57,205 nt of DNA from CAIKZZ01 sp036742455 (GCA_036742455.1 DAINQU010000019.1:1-57205), one strand, 5' to 3'; positions 16,486-25,976 are shown, counted from the stretch's first letter. Notes: generated by a model from the sequence alone, not told the origin. Made by a program: numbers and translations.

Positions 16486-18126
16486 ATGCACCGCCCCCTT
16501 GTCCGATGGTGGATCACCGCGTGGTTAGCGTGGAGTCTGGGCGTGAGTGGCGCTGCCACGGCGTCCACCGTGACGACGGCCGACACCGCACGCTTTCTCA
16601 ATCAGGCAACGTTCGGCGCGACGAGCGCCGATCTCGCCCACGCCGCGAGCGTCGGACTCTCGGCCTGGCTCGACGAGCAGCAACGTTTGCCAGCGACTCT
16701 CTACACAGGCTTCGCCTACGTGCCCACGAAACCGCCGGCGAACTGCACGGCCGACCCGACGGCGCCAACCAGTGCGGCCAGTGTGTGCCACCGGGACAAT
16801 TACACGCTGTTTCAAGTGCGCCGACAGATGCTGCAGCACGCGGTGACCGCACCGGATCAACTGCGTCAACGTGTGGCCTATGCGCTGTCGCAGCTGTTCG
16901 TCGTATCCGGGGTCGTGATACCGACAGCGTACGGCATGGCGGATTTCCAAAATATTCTGCTGCAGGATGCCTTCGGCACGTACCGCCAACTTGTGGAGGA
17001 CGTGACGCTCAGTCCGGTGATGGGTCGTTATTTGGACATGGTCAATAACGACAAGGCGAATACGGCGAAAGGCACTTCACCGAATGAGAACTATGCGCGC
17101 GAGTTGCTGCAGCTCTTCTCCATCGGTCTGGTCAAACTCAATGCGGACGGTACGGTGGTCACGGATGCGAGTGGCCATCCGGTTCCCACCTACGATCAAG
17201 AAGTGATCGAAGAGTATGCGACGCTTTTCACGGGCTGGACGTATCCCCCGTTGCCGGGGGCGACGTCGAAATTCCCGAACCCGCAGAACTACGACGGCCG
17301 GATGGTGGCATTCGACAGCCATCACGACACGAGCGCGAAGACGCTGTTGAACGCTACCGTGATTCCCGGCGGGCAATCCGCGAGTGCGGACCTCAAAGCC
17401 GGGTTGGATTTGATCGCGAACCATCCCAACGTCGGACCGTACGTCTCGCGGCAACTCATCCAACAGTTGGTCACCAGTAACCCGTCGCCGGGCTATGTGC
17501 GACGCGTGTCGGCCGTCTTCGCGAACGACGGCAAAGGGGTGCGCGGTAACCTCGCTGCGGTCGTCCGCGCGGTGCTGCTCGATCCCGAAGCGCGTGGCGA
17601 CACGCCCTCCAGCGCGCTCGAGGGTCACCTGAAGGACCCGGCGTTGTACATCGCGTCACTCGCGCGTGCGTTATCGGCGTCGACCGACGGCGTGGGGCTT
17701 GCCAGCGCGACACAGTCGATGGGCGAGCCGATCTATACGTCGCCGACGGTGTTTAATTTTTATCCGCCCACGTACAGCCTCCCCGGTACGACCGTGAACG
17801 GGCCGGAGTTCTTTCTCGACGACGATGCCAGTGCGATTGCTCGGGCCAACGCGGTGGATCGCCTGTTGCGCGGCGGTTGGGCGGCCGATACCTCGGTGGC
17901 CGGCGCCACGGGGACGCAAGTGACGTTCAGCGCGATCACGGGCTCGACGCCGGCGGCGGTGGTCGATGCCGCGGGCACGCTGCTGTTGCACGGCCCGGTT
18001 CCGGCGGCGACGCGTGCGCTGATTGTGAACGCGGTGGCGGCCGTGCCTGCCACCGATCCCAACGGCCGCGCCCGTACGGCGGTTCAACTCCTTGCCCTGT
18101 CGGGCGCTTTTCAAGTGGTGCGCTGA
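16486..18126 (+). CDS. DUF1800 family secreted protein
   Basis: 546 residues with a signal peptide (WWITAWLAWSLGVSGAATAS). The N-terminal DUF1800 hallmark follows (RFLNQATFGATSADLAHAASVGLSAWLDEQQRLP), then RVAYALSQLFVVSG, the conserved ENYARELLQLFSIGL and FTGWTY. DUF1800 proteins are of unknown biochemical function and almost always precede a DUF1501 partner, as here with one base between stop and start. The pair is exported and has been linked in other bacteria to envelope or extracellular-matrix roles, but no reaction is established. Confidence 0.93.
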   Translation: MHRPLVRWWITAWLAWSLGVSGAATASTVTTADTARFLNQATFGATSADLAHAASVGLSAWLDEQQRLPATLYTGFAYVPTKPPANCTADPTAPTSAASVCHRDNYTLFQVRRQMLQHAVTAPDQLRQRVAYALSQLFVVSGVVIPTAYGMADFQNILLQDAFGTYRQLVEDVTLSPVMGRYLDMVNNDKANTAKGTSPNENYARELLQLFSIGLVKLNADGTVVTDASGHPVPTYDQEVIEEYATLFTGWTYPPLPGATSKFPNPQNYDGRMVAFDSHHDTSAKTLLNATVIPGGQSASADLKAGLDLIANHPNVGPYVSRQLIQQLVTSNPSPGYVRRVSAVFANDGKGVRGNLAAVVRAVLLDPEARGDTPSSALEGHLKDPALYIASLARALSASTDGVGLASATQSMGEPIYTSPTVFNFYPPTYSLPGTTVNGPEFFLDDDASAIARANAVDRLLRGGWAADTSVAGATGTQVTFSAITGSTPAAVVDAAGTLLLHGPVPAATRALIVNAVAAVPATDPNGRARTAVQLLALSGAFQVVR

Positions 18127-18127
18127 T

Positions 18128-19468
18128 ATGGACCGTCGCTCATTTCTGACCGCCCTCGGCACGTTGGCCGGTACGGCCGCGTGGTCGCCTTGGAGCCAGG
18201 CTGCCGGTGCGGGGGACTACAAAGCGCTCGTGGCCGTGTTTTTGTATGGCGGTAACGATGCCAATAACACCCTCGTGCCGCTCGATGCCACGCGCTATGC
18301 GCAGTACGCGACCGCGCGCGGGCCGCTAGCGCTCGCGCAGTCCAGCCTGCTGCCGCTGGTCGATGCCAGCGGTAGCGCGCACTACGGGCTGCACCCCGCG
18401 CTCGGCGGTGCGAGCGGCCTGCAGGGTTTATGGGACCGCTCGCGGTTAGCGTGGGTCGCCAATGTCGGGCCGCTCGTCGTCCCGACGACGCGGGCGCAGG
18501 TGCTGGCCAACAGCGTGCCGTTACCGGCGAACTTGTACTCGCACATCGATCAACAGCACGCCTGGGAGTCGGCCGAGGCGAGCGGGGGTGCGACCACGGG
18601 TTGGGGTGGGCGTCTGCTCGACCAAATCAGCGCGCTCAACAGTGCCGCGCTGGTGCCGCCGTTGGTGTCGCTTGCGGGTACCAACCTGTACCTCACGGCG
18701 CAAGCGACCCGTTCGCTGGCCTTACCGGAGACCGGCAGTTTCGGTCTCAGCGGATTCGGCACCGGGTCCGCGGACGTGTTGCGTCGCGCCACGCTATCGC
18801 AGCTACTCGGTGTGGATCGGAGCGCAACCTTGGTCGGGGCGGCCGACGATGCCCTGCAAGGTGCGATCGCGAGCACGGCGACCATTGGGCCGATCCTGTC
18901 AGCGGCCACCGCGTCGGTGGATGCGGCGTTTGCGGGGCTGAGCGGTCATTTCGCCGCGCAACTGGGCCGAGTCGCGCGCTTGATAGAAGCACGCGCCAGT
19001 CTCGGCGTGCGCCGTCAGGTCTTTTTGGTGTCGCTCGGGTCGTTTGATACGCACACGGACCAATTGGCGACGCAGCAATCGCTATACACCGAACTCGGTG
19101 CCGGACTCAGTGCGTTTCACGCCGCCATGGACGGCATTGGGATCGGCAACGGCGTCACCAGTTTCACGTTCTCCGATTTTTCACGCACGCTCAAGCCCAA
19201 TTCGACCGGTGGCACGGATCACGCCTGGGGCGGGCATCACCTGGTCGCGGGTGGCGCGGTGCGTGGGCGTTCGGTGTACGGCACGTTTCCGACGCTGGTC
19301 TTGGGCGGTCCGGACGATGCAGGATCCGAAGGGCGATTTGTGCCGACCACCGCGACCGATCAATACGCCGCGACACTCGGCGCTTGGTTCGGCCTGTCGG
19401 CTGCCCAGCAGGCAGCGGCCTTCCCGCACGTGGGCCAGTATGCGTCCCCGACACTCGGCTTTATCTGA
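18128..19468 (+). CDS. DUF1501 family secreted protein
   Basis: 446 residues. It opens with a twin-arginine signal (DRRSFLTALGTLAGTAAW), so it is probably exported folded by Tat. The body shows the DUF1501 pattern related to alkaline-phosphatase/sulfatase folds: VAVFLYGGNDANNTLVPLD near the start, VSLGSFDTHTDQLATQQSLY and FSDFSRTLKPNSTGGTDHAWGGHH near the end, with Asp, Asn and His residues in possible metal-site positions. It starts one base after the DUF1800 stop, so the two are co-translated. Substrate unknown. Confidence 0.93.
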   Translation: MDRRSFLTALGTLAGTAAWSPWSQAAGAGDYKALVAVFLYGGNDANNTLVPLDATRYAQYATARGPLALAQSSLLPLVDASGSAHYGLHPALGGASGLQGLWDRSRLAWVANVGPLVVPTTRAQVLANSVPLPANLYSHIDQQHAWESAEASGGATTGWGGRLLDQISALNSAALVPPLVSLAGTNLYLTAQATRSLALPETGSFGLSGFGTGSADVLRRATLSQLLGVDRSATLVGAADDALQGAIASTATIGPILSAATASVDAAFAGLSGHFAAQLGRVARLIEARASLGVRRQVFLVSLGSFDTHTDQLATQQSLYTELGAGLSAFHAAMDGIGIGNGVTSFTFSDFSRTLKPNSTGGTDHAWGGHHLVAGGAVRGRSVYGTFPTLVLGGPDDAGSEGRFVPTTATDQYAATLGAWFGLSAAQQAAAFPHVGQYASPTLGFI

Positions 19469-19503
19469 GCCAAGAGTGCGCTGACCGCAGAGGGATGGGG
19501 GTC

Positions 19504-19527
19504 GTGCCGCCGGCGTCCCGGCGGCAC
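19504..19527 (+). terminator. Hairpin after the DUF1800/DUF1501 pair
   Basis: A perfect 10-base stem (GTGCCGCCGG/CCGGCGGCAC) with a 4-base loop, 36 bases after the DUF1501 stop. No U run follows, so it could act with Rho or protect the 3' end. Confidence 0.45.
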
Positions 19528-19798
19528 GTGCCCCCGAGGGGAACGCTCGGATCGAAGGATGGCAAACGGCGGTCCGCCGTCTCGCATTCGTGATATCCAA
19601 TCGTATATATCGAAGCAAGTGGCGGTGATCGCTGAGCCGTGACGCGCTCCGCGATGGACCGTGGGGTCACCCCCCGACGGTGTGGCCCGAATCTTGCTCC
19701 TCTACACGCAGGTTATGGCGGGAACGAGCGACGTGCGTGTCGGAGACGGTTCATCGGTGCAAGCGGCGGGCAGCCGAGCGGCAGTGTAGGCTGCAGCG
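19528..19798. other. Upstream region of the urease operon
   Basis: About 270 bases with no gene I can support. A near-perfect ACGGCGG/CCGCCGT inverted repeat (19566-19580) is followed by the only AT-rich patch (about 19590-19612), the likeliest site of the ureD promoter. I see no clear NtrC/sigma-54 site or nickel-regulator site. Confidence 0.4.
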
Positions 19799-20638
19799 AT
19801 GCCGTCGCTCGTCCCACTCTCTGCCGGTTGGAATGCACGCCTCGACCTCGGGTTCGAGCGGCGTGGCGCGCGCACGGAATTGGTGCATCGACAGCACACG
19901 GGCCCGCTCGTGGTGCAGAAATCCTTGCACCCGGAGGGTGACAGTCCCTGTCACGCCATCGTCCTGCATCCCCCCTCCGGCCTCGTCGGCGGCGACGGGC
20001 TCGCCTTGGGGGTCACGGTCGGTCCCCACGCCGAAGCGCTCATCACGACGCCCGGTGCCACGAAGTGGTACCGCTCGCTCGGTGCGGTTGCGGTGAGCGA
20101 GACGCGATTGACGGTCGCTGCGGGCGGCGCCCTCGAATTTCTTCCTCGCGAGGCCATCGTGTTCGATGGCGCCGCGGCGCGCGCGGCCATGATCATCGAT
20201 TTAGCGGCCGATGCGCGTTTGCTGACCTGGGACACGTGGTGCCTGGGGCGCACGCATTCCGGTGAGCGCTTTGCGCACGGCACGCTCGAGCTCAGCACGC
20301 GCTTGACGATCGCCGGTCGCGACGTGCTGCTCGAGCGCGGTGTGCTCGATGGCGGATCGGCCCTGTTGTCCAGTGCAGCGGGACTCGGTGGTGCGCCGGT
20401 CTTCGCGACGATGCTCGCCGTCGGCGCGGTCCTCGACAGCCACCAGATCGCCGACTGCCGCGCGCTCGTCGTGCGCGATGGGCAGGGAGGACTCACGCAA
20501 TTGCCTGAGGTACTCTGCGCTCGCTATCTCGGTCACTCGACGGAGGCGGCGCACGAATGGTTTGTGGCGCTCTGGGAGCGCTTACGTCCGCTCATGCTGG
20601 GTCGAGTTGCCCGACGACCGCGCCTGTGGGCGGTTTGA
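19799..20638 (+). CDS. ureD: UreD, urease accessory protein
   Basis: 279 residues with UreD/UreH family features: AGWNARLDLGFERRGARTELVHRQHTGPLVVQKSLHPEG at the N-terminus, HPPSGLVGGDGLALGVTVGPHAEALITTPGATKWYRS, and LEFLPREAIVFDGA. UreD docks on apo-urease and, with UreF and UreG, forms the scaffold that delivers nickel and carbonate to the active site. It is the first gene of the operon and 22 bases upstream of ureA. All accessory genes are present, so active enzyme is expected if nickel uptake occurs elsewhere. Confidence 0.95.
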   Translation: MPSLVPLSAGWNARLDLGFERRGARTELVHRQHTGPLVVQKSLHPEGDSPCHAIVLHPPSGLVGGDGLALGVTVGPHAEALITTPGATKWYRSLGAVAVSETRLTVAAGGALEFLPREAIVFDGAAARAAMIIDLAADARLLTWDTWCLGRTHSGERFAHGTLELSTRLTIAGRDVLLERGVLDGGSALLSSAAGLGGAPVFATMLAVGAVLDSHQIADCRALVVRDGQGGLTQLPEVLCARYLGHSTEAAHEWFVALWERLRPLMLGRVARRPRLWAV

Positions 20639-20660
20639 CGCACGTTGGAATGAGGTCACC

Positions 20661-20963
20661 ATGGAATTGACGCCGCGCGAGAAAGACAAACTGCTGCTGT
20701 TCACGGCCGCGCTCTTGGCCGAACGCCGGCGCGCTCGAGGCCTGAAGCTGAACTACCCGGAGGCGATTGCACTGATCAGTGCCGCTTTGCTCGAGGGCGC
20801 ACGCGATGGGCGTACGGTGGCCGAACTGATGCACGTCGGTCGCACCATCCTGACGCGGGCGGATGTGATGGACGGAGTGGCCGACATGATCCCCGAGATT
20901 CAGGTCGAGGCCACCTTCCCGGACGGCACCAAGCTGATCACCGTACACGAACCGATCTTGTGA
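20661..20963 (+). CDS. ureA: Urease gamma subunit
   Basis: 100 residues, the standard UreA length (MELTPREKDKLLLFTAALLAE; GLKLNYPEAIALISAALLEGARDG; IQVEATFPDGTKLITVHEPI). It is the smallest structural subunit of the (alpha-beta-gamma)3 urease. The ATG at 20661 follows a GAGG-type site. The in-frame upstream extension lies inside ureD in another frame and is not used. Confidence 0.97.
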   Translation: MELTPREKDKLLLFTAALLAERRRARGLKLNYPEAIALISAALLEGARDGRTVAELMHVGRTILTRADVMDGVADMIPEIQVEATFPDGTKLITVHEPIL

Positions 20964-20973
20964 GGATGACACC

Positions 20974-21279
20974 ATGCGACCGGGACAGATCGAGACGTTG
21001 GACGCTGACATCGAACTCAATGCTGGGCGCGAGACCGTGACGCTCAGCGTACAAAACACCGGGGATCGACCGATACAGGTGGGCTCTCACTACCATTTTG
21101 CCGAAACGAATACGGCGCTCGCGTTCGACCGTAGCCTTGCGCGAGGCATGCGCCTCGATATAGCTGCGGGTACGGCCGTCCGCTTTGAGCCGGGACAGAG
21201 CCGCACGGTGCGTCTCGTCGCCTACGGCGGCCGACGCCGTGTACACGGCTTCCACGGCGACGTGGAAGGAGCACTCTAA
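20974..21279 (+). CDS. ureB: Urease beta subunit
   Basis: 101 residues with the UreB core: INAGR-like LNAGRETVTLSVQNTGDRPIQVGSHYHFAETN, then FDR..ARGMRLDIAAGTAVRFEPGQ and the closing GGRRRVHGFHGDVEG. It packs between gamma and alpha subunits. The ATG of ureC overlaps its stop region by one base (21279), so the structural genes are translationally coupled. Confidence 0.97.
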   Translation: MRPGQIETLDADIELNAGRETVTLSVQNTGDRPIQVGSHYHFAETNTALAFDRSLARGMRLDIAAGTAVRFEPGQSRTVRLVAYGGRRRVHGFHGDVEGAL

Positions 21280-22982
21280 TGGCACTGCGCATCAGTCGCG
21301 AGGCGTACGCCGAGATGTACGGTCCGACGACCGGCGATCGCATCCGGCTCGCGGACACGTCGCTGTGGATCGAGATCGAGGCGGATCGCACCGTCTACGG
21401 CGAGGAAGTGAAATTCGGCGGCGGCAAAGTCATCCGCGACGGCATGGGCCAATCCCAGCTGGCCTCTGCACAGGTCGCGGACACCGTGATCACCAATGCG
21501 GTGATCGTCGATTACTGGGGGATCGTCAAAGCCGATATCGGTCTCAAAGACGGTCTGATCTGGCGTATCGGCAAGGCCGGTAACCCGGATGTGCAAGACG
21601 GTGTCGATATTCCGATCGGTGCAGGCACGGAGATCATCGCGGGCGAGGGTCTCTTGGTGACCGCCGGCGGTGTCGACTCCCACATCCATTTCATCTGTCC
21701 GCAGCAGATCGACGAGGCGTTGGCCTCGGGCATCACGACGATGTTGGGCGGTGGCACGGGGCCCGCGACGGGCACGGCGGCGACCACGTGCACGCCAGGT
21801 CCCTGGCACATGGCGCGGATGCTCGGTGCGGCCGACGCGTTTCCGATGAACTTAGGTTTTCTCGGCAAGGGCAATGGCAGCGCCGAAGGGCCACTGATTG
21901 AGCAAGTGATGGCGGGCGCCATCGGCCTCAAGTTGCACGAGGATTGGGGCACGACGCCCAAGGCGATCGATACGTGTTTGCGTGTCGCCGATGCGATGGA
22001 CGTGCAGGTCGCGATCCACACCGACACGCTCAATGAATCGGGCTTTGTGGAGACCACGCTCGCCGCCATCGCCGGCCGCACCATCCACACCTTTCACACC
22101 GAAGGGGCGGGTGGCGGGCACGCGCCGGACATTATCCGTGCGGCGGCGCTACCGAATGTGTTGCCGAGCTCCACGAACCCCACCCGGCCGTACACGATCA
22201 ACACCGTCGATGAGCATCTCGACATGTTGATGGTTTGCCACCATTTGGATCCGTTGATCGCCGAGGACGTCTCGTTCGCGGAATCGCGCATCCGTCGCGA
22301 AACCATCGCGGCGGAGGACATCCTCCACGATCTCGGTGTGTTCTCGATGATGTCCTCCGATTCGCAGGCCATGGGCCGCGTGGGCGAGGTGGTGCTGCGC
22401 ACGTGGCAGACCGCGCACAAGATGCGCGAGCAGCGCGGCAGTCTCGCCGGCGATCCGGCGCGCAACGACAATAATCGCGTCAAACGTTACATCGCGAAGT
22501 ACACGATCAACCCGGCGATCACGCACGGGATGTCCCATTTCGTGGGGTCCCTCGAGCCGGGCAAATTGGCGGATCTGGTGCTGTGGCGTCCGGCGTTCTT
22601 TGGTGCGAAGCCCTCGATGGTGCTCAAGGGCGGCATGATTGCGCTGTCGGCCATGGGGGATCCAAACGCGTCGATTCCGACCCCCCAGCCGGTCCACTAT
22701 CGCCCCATGTTCGGCGCCTACGGCCACGGCCTCAAGACATCGGTGACCTTCGTCTCGCAGGCCGCGTTTGAGCACGGTGGCCTCGCCTCGCTCGGTCTTG
22801 CGAAACCGTTGGTTGCGATTTCCGGTACTCGGGATATCACCAAAGCCGACATGATTCACAACGACGCGACCCCGTTGATCGAGGTTGACCCGGAGACCTA
22901 CGTCGTGCGCGCGGACGGCGTTGCGCTCGAGTGCGAACCGGCTACCGAATTGCCGCTGGCGCAGCGCTACTTTTTATTCTGA
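21279..22982 (+). CDS. ureC: Urease alpha subunit (catalytic, Ni-binding)
   Basis: 567 residues, the normal length. It hydrolyses urea to ammonia and carbamate with a dinickel centre. All metal and catalytic residues are visible: His135 and His137 (SHIHF), the lysine to be carbamylated, Lys218 (GLKLHEDWG), His247 (AIHTDTLNE), His273 (FHTEGAGGGHAPD), the general acid His321 (VCHHLDP) and the Asp in MSSDSQAMGR. The numbering is one higher than Klebsiella UreC throughout. ureE starts on the last base of its stop codon. In the cytoplasm it would supply ammonia as nitrogen source or for acid tolerance. Confidence 0.98.
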   Translation: MALRISREAYAEMYGPTTGDRIRLADTSLWIEIEADRTVYGEEVKFGGGKVIRDGMGQSQLASAQVADTVITNAVIVDYWGIVKADIGLKDGLIWRIGKAGNPDVQDGVDIPIGAGTEIIAGEGLLVTAGGVDSHIHFICPQQIDEALASGITTMLGGGTGPATGTAATTCTPGPWHMARMLGAADAFPMNLGFLGKGNGSAEGPLIEQVMAGAIGLKLHEDWGTTPKAIDTCLRVADAMDVQVAIHTDTLNESGFVETTLAAIAGRTIHTFHTEGAGGGHAPDIIRAAALPNVLPSSTNPTRPYTINTVDEHLDMLMVCHHLDPLIAEDVSFAESRIRRETIAAEDILHDLGVFSMMSSDSQAMGRVGEVVLRTWQTAHKMREQRGSLAGDPARNDNNRVKRYIAKYTINPAITHGMSHFVGSLEPGKLADLVLWRPAFFGAKPSMVLKGGMIALSAMGDPNASIPTPQPVHYRPMFGAYGHGLKTSVTFVSQAAFEHGGLASLGLAKPLVAISGTRDITKADMIHNDATPLIEVDPETYVVRADGVALECEPATELPLAQRYFLF

Positions 22983-23482
22983 TGGACACGACACCCACCG
23001 AACGACTGACCACCAAAGCCCCGCTCGGCGCCGTGCCGACGGCGCAATTGGTGCTCGCCTTTGAGCAGCGCGTGCGCACGCGCCACGTGGCGGCCCTGGA
23101 GGACGGGCGCGCGATAGCGGTGCTCGTGCCGCGCGGCAGCGTGATGCGCGGCGGCGACTGCTGGATGACGGAGTCCGGTCTTGTGGTCGCCATCGTGGCG
23201 GCGCGCGAGTCCTTGCTCGAAGTGCACAGCGACGACCCGCATCTGCTGGCGCGCGCGGCTTACCACCTTGGCAATCGACACGTCGCGGTCGAGATTGCAC
23301 CGCGTGCGATCCGGATCGCGTACGACCCCGTGCTCGGTCGATTGCTCGAAGGGTTGGGGCTCATGCCGCAACCCACGGTGGGGCCGTTCGAGCCGGAAGG
23401 CGGTGCGTACGGACACGACCATGCGCACGCGGGCGGGGGCCATACGCTCGCGCCGGTGATCCACGAGTACCGGCCGGGATGA
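22982..23482 (+). CDS. ureE: UreE, urease nickel metallochaperone
   Basis: 166 residues. The N-terminal peptide-binding domain (LVLAFEQRVRTRHVAALEDGRAIAVLVPRG) is followed by the metal-binding domain (ARAAYHLGNRHVAVEIAP and YDPVLGRLLEGLGL). The His-rich tail (GHDHAHAGGGH) would bind extra nickel. UreE dimers carry nickel to UreG. The ATG at 22982 overlaps the ureC stop by one base; an upstream in-frame start lies within ureC and is not plausible. The gene ends in an ATGA overlap with ureF. Confidence 0.95.
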   Translation: MDTTPTERLTTKAPLGAVPTAQLVLAFEQRVRTRHVAALEDGRAIAVLVPRGSVMRGGDCWMTESGLVVAIVAARESLLEVHSDDPHLLARAAYHLGNRHVAVEIAPRAIRIAYDPVLGRLLEGLGLMPQPTVGPFEPEGGAYGHDHAHAGGGHTLAPVIHEYRPG

Positions 23483-24162
23483 GTGCGCTGGCCGCCCTCT
23501 TGCAGCTGTCGAGTGCGACGTTGCCCGTGGGCGCCTACTCCTATTCGCAGGGCTTGGAAGCGGCCGTGGAGGCGGGTCTCGTGCGCGACGAGGCCACCGC
23601 CGGTGAGTGGATTGCGACCGTCTTGGCGGAGGGCCTCGTGCCGGGTGAAGCGGTGATCGTCGCGCACGCGATCGATGCGCTGGTGTCGCCCGATGCGGCC
23701 CGGTTACGGGACTTGAATGCGCGGTTCTTGGCGACGCGCGAGACGCGGGAGTTGCGTGCCGAGACTCTGCAGATGGGCCGCTCGATGCGCCTTCTGGTAG
23801 AGGCGACGTCTGGGGTGGCTGCGTGGATTCCTCGCGAGCTGGTGGCGATGGAGGCCACCGACGGCCTCACGTATCCGGTGGCGTGGGCGGCGGCCGCCGT
23901 GGCGCGCGGACTCGATGCGCGCACCGCGCTGACCGGCTACGCGTATGCCGCGCTCGAGAACCTCGTGCTGGCGGCCGTCAAGATCGTCCCGCTCGGCCAA
24001 AATGCCGGCCAGCGGCTGTTGAGCGACCTCGGTGCGCGGGTGGACGGGTGGGCCGAACGGGCGTGCTCGCTTCCTCTTGCGGCAATGACTAACTTTTTAC
24101 CCGGCCAAGTCTTGGCCTCGATGCAGCATGAACACCAACACACACGACTCTTTCGCTCCTAA
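23479..24162 (+). CDS. ureF: UreF, urease accessory protein
   Basis: 227 residues, all-helical, with the family features LLQLSSATLPVGAYSYSQGLEAAVEAG, the central RELRAETLQMGRSM and the C-terminal tail MQHEHQHTRLFRS (the conserved H-E-x-Q-x-T-R-L-F end). UreF bridges UreD and UreG in the activation complex. It starts in the 4-base overlap with ureE. Its last 35 bases overlap ureG. Confidence 0.96.
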   Translation: MSALAALLQLSSATLPVGAYSYSQGLEAAVEAGLVRDEATAGEWIATVLAEGLVPGEAVIVAHAIDALVSPDAARLRDLNARFLATRETRELRAETLQMGRSMRLLVEATSGVAAWIPRELVAMEATDGLTYPVAWAAAAVARGLDARTALTGYAYAALENLVLAAVKIVPLGQNAGQRLLSDLGARVDGWAERACSLPLAAMTNFLPGQVLASMQHEHQHTRLFRS

Positions 24163-24784
24163 GACCTACGCCAGCCCGTTGCGGGTCGGCATTGGCGGTC
24201 CGGTGGGCTCCGGTAAGACGGCGCTTACGCTGGCGTTGTGCCGCGCCTTGCGCGACCGGCGCCGCATCGCCGTGGTCACCAACGACATCTACACCGAAGA
24301 GGATGCGCAGTTTCTGGTGCGCCACGAGGCGCTCGTACCGGAACGCATCATCGGTGTCGAGACCGGTGGCTGTCCGCACACCGCCATCCGGGAGGACGCT
24401 TCGATCAACCTCGAGGCGGTGGACCGACTCGCGCGGCGCTTCGGCGACCTCGAGATCGTCTTCGTCGAGTCCGGTGGCGACAACTTGGCGGCCACGTTCA
24501 GCCCGGAATTGTCCGACTACACCATTTACGTGATTGACGTGGCCGCCGGGGACAAAATCCCGCGCAAGGGCGGGCCTGGGATCACGCGCTCGGACCTGCT
24601 CATCATCAACAAGATCGATCTGGCCCCGTACGTGGGGGCGTCGCTGGAGGTGATGGATCGGGATGCCAAGAAAATGCGCCCCGAGCGGCCGTTCCTCTTC
24701 ACCAACCTCAAGACGGGCCAAGGATTGGACGAGGTGATCCGGCGTATCGAGGCGCGCGTGGATCTCGTCAACGGCGCCGGCTGA
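24128..24784 (+). CDS. ureG: UreG, urease GTPase metallochaperone
   Basis: 218 residues of the SIMIBI-class GTPase type. P-loop GPVGSGKT (24-31), VVTNDIYTEEDAQFLVR, the nickel-binding Cys-Pro-His in VETGGCPHTAIREDAS, VESGGDNLAATFSPEL and the guanine-specificity NKxD (IINKIDLAPYVG) are intact. GTP hydrolysis by the UreG dimer drives nickel transfer into UreC. It is the last gene of the operon. Its stop codon sits in the loop of a 9-base-stem hairpin (24773-24794). Confidence 0.97.
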   Translation: MNTNTHDSFAPKTYASPLRVGIGGPVGSGKTALTLALCRALRDRRRIAVVTNDIYTEEDAQFLVRHEALVPERIIGVETGGCPHTAIREDASINLEAVDRLARRFGDLEIVFVESGGDNLAATFSPELSDYTIYVIDVAAGDKIPRKGGPGITRSDLLIINKIDLAPYVGASLEVMDRDAKKMRPERPFLFTNLKTGQGLDEVIRRIEARVDLVNGAG

Positions 24785-24794
24785 CGCCGGCGCC
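24773..24794. terminator. Hairpin spanning the ureG stop codon
   Basis: Arms GGCGCCGGC and GCCGGCGCC (9 bases, perfect) enclose TGAC, with the ureG stop TGA inside the loop. It is the only structure between the convergent ureG and ABC permease genes, which are 16 bases apart. No U run is present, so termination would need Rho or collision effects. Confidence 0.5.
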
Positions 24795-24800
24795 CTGAGA

Positions 24801-25976
24801 TCAGCCGGAGATGGCGAGCCGTTCGGCGCGATAGACGCGACGGGCGGCCGCGTAGGCGAGGATCGCGACGACGGTCGTCGTCAGGATCACCAAGCCTTCC
24901 GGCACGAGACCCACCGGGTCGCCGCGCAGCGCGCGCGTGATCACGAGCTGCTGACCGACGAGCGGAATCGCGTACATCCACGTCACGGTCTTGAACGGCA
25001 AGACCGTCACGAGCAGCACCGGCACGACCGGCACGATCTGCAGCAGCCCGAGTTGCGTCTGTGCCTCGCGGAAGGTCTTGGCGAACGCCGCGACCAGTGT
25101 TTGCAGCGACGAGACGAACAGGACGAGCGGTACCATCACCGGCACCACCCAGCCGAGAAAGCGCGGCCCCAAGTCCACGCTCATGCCGAGTTCGGCCGTG
25201 GGCAGGAAGCGGCCGACGACCATGAAGGCGAGCAGCGACATCAGCACCGACGTACCGGCAAACGCCGAGGTCGCCAGCACTTTGCCGGCCAGGAAGGTTT
25301 CGCGGCGGACGGGGTTTGCGAACAACGGCTCCAGCGACTGACGCTCGCGTTCGCCGGCGGTCGCATCGATGGCGAGGAACATGCCGCCGATAAAACTCGT
25401 CAGGATCAGCATGTAAGGCAGCATGGCCATCAGCATCGCGCCACGCGACGAGGGCGTCGCTTGGTCGCGATCGGCAATGACGAGCGGCGAGGCCACCATC
25501 GGTGCCACACCGCGCACCATCAGACGCATGGCGCCGACCTGATGCCCATAGCCCTCGAGCATGCCTTTGAGGCGGCCGATGTGATTGCCGGTTTCTTTGC
25601 GCGACGAATCAAAGTACACGTAGACGGTCGCGGGCCGACCCGCTTGCCAGTCTTCGCCGTAGCCTTCCGGGATGCGGATGGCGAGTTCAATGTCCTCGTC
25701 GCGCACCGCTTGCGCCGGATCGGCCGGTGCCACCGACACCTCGGCGCCGGCCGCTTTGAGCGCCTCGACGAGCCGCGGCGCGCGTTCCGCGCCTTGAACC
25801 GCCACGGGCAGCGGACGCTCCGCCTTTTCCAACTCTTGGCCGACCATCACGCGGATCAGCACGAGGAAGATCAGCGGCCCGAGGAGAGGGCCGAGGACCA
25901 GGGTGTTCAGGAGCGCGCGCCGGTCGCGCAGCGTCTCGCGCAGTTCTTTGCGAAAAATCACCCATTGCGCGTTCAT
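24801..25976 (-). CDS. ABC-2 type transporter permease (NatB-like)
   Basis: 391 residues. One N-terminal helix (ALLNTLVLGPLLGPLIFLVLIRVMV) precedes a large extracytoplasmic domain. Five C-terminal helices follow, including the NatB/ABC-2 signature AIDATAGERERQSLEPLFANPVRRETFLAGK. Such permeases export ions, lipids or peptides with a matching ATPase, here the upstream gene, with which it shares an ATGA overlap. NatB homologs have been linked to Na+ export, but the substrate here is not readable. Confidence 0.88.
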   Translation of the reverse strand: MNAQWVIFRKELRETLRDRRALLNTLVLGPLLGPLIFLVLIRVMVGQELEKAERPLPVAVQGAERAPRLVEALKAAGAEVSVAPADPAQAVRDEDIELAIRIPEGYGEDWQAGRPATVYVYFDSSRKETGNHIGRLKGMLEGYGHQVGAMRLMVRGVAPMVASPLVIADRDQATPSSRGAMLMAMLPYMLILTSFIGGMFLAIDATAGERERQSLEPLFANPVRRETFLAGKVLATSAFAGTSVLMSLLAFMVVGRFLPTAELGMSVDLGPRFLGWVVPVMVPLVLFVSSLQTLVAAFAKTFREAQTQLGLLQIVPVVPVLLVTVLPFKTVTWMYAIPLVGQQLVITRALRGDPVGLVPEGLVILTTTVVAILAYAAARRVYRAERLAISG

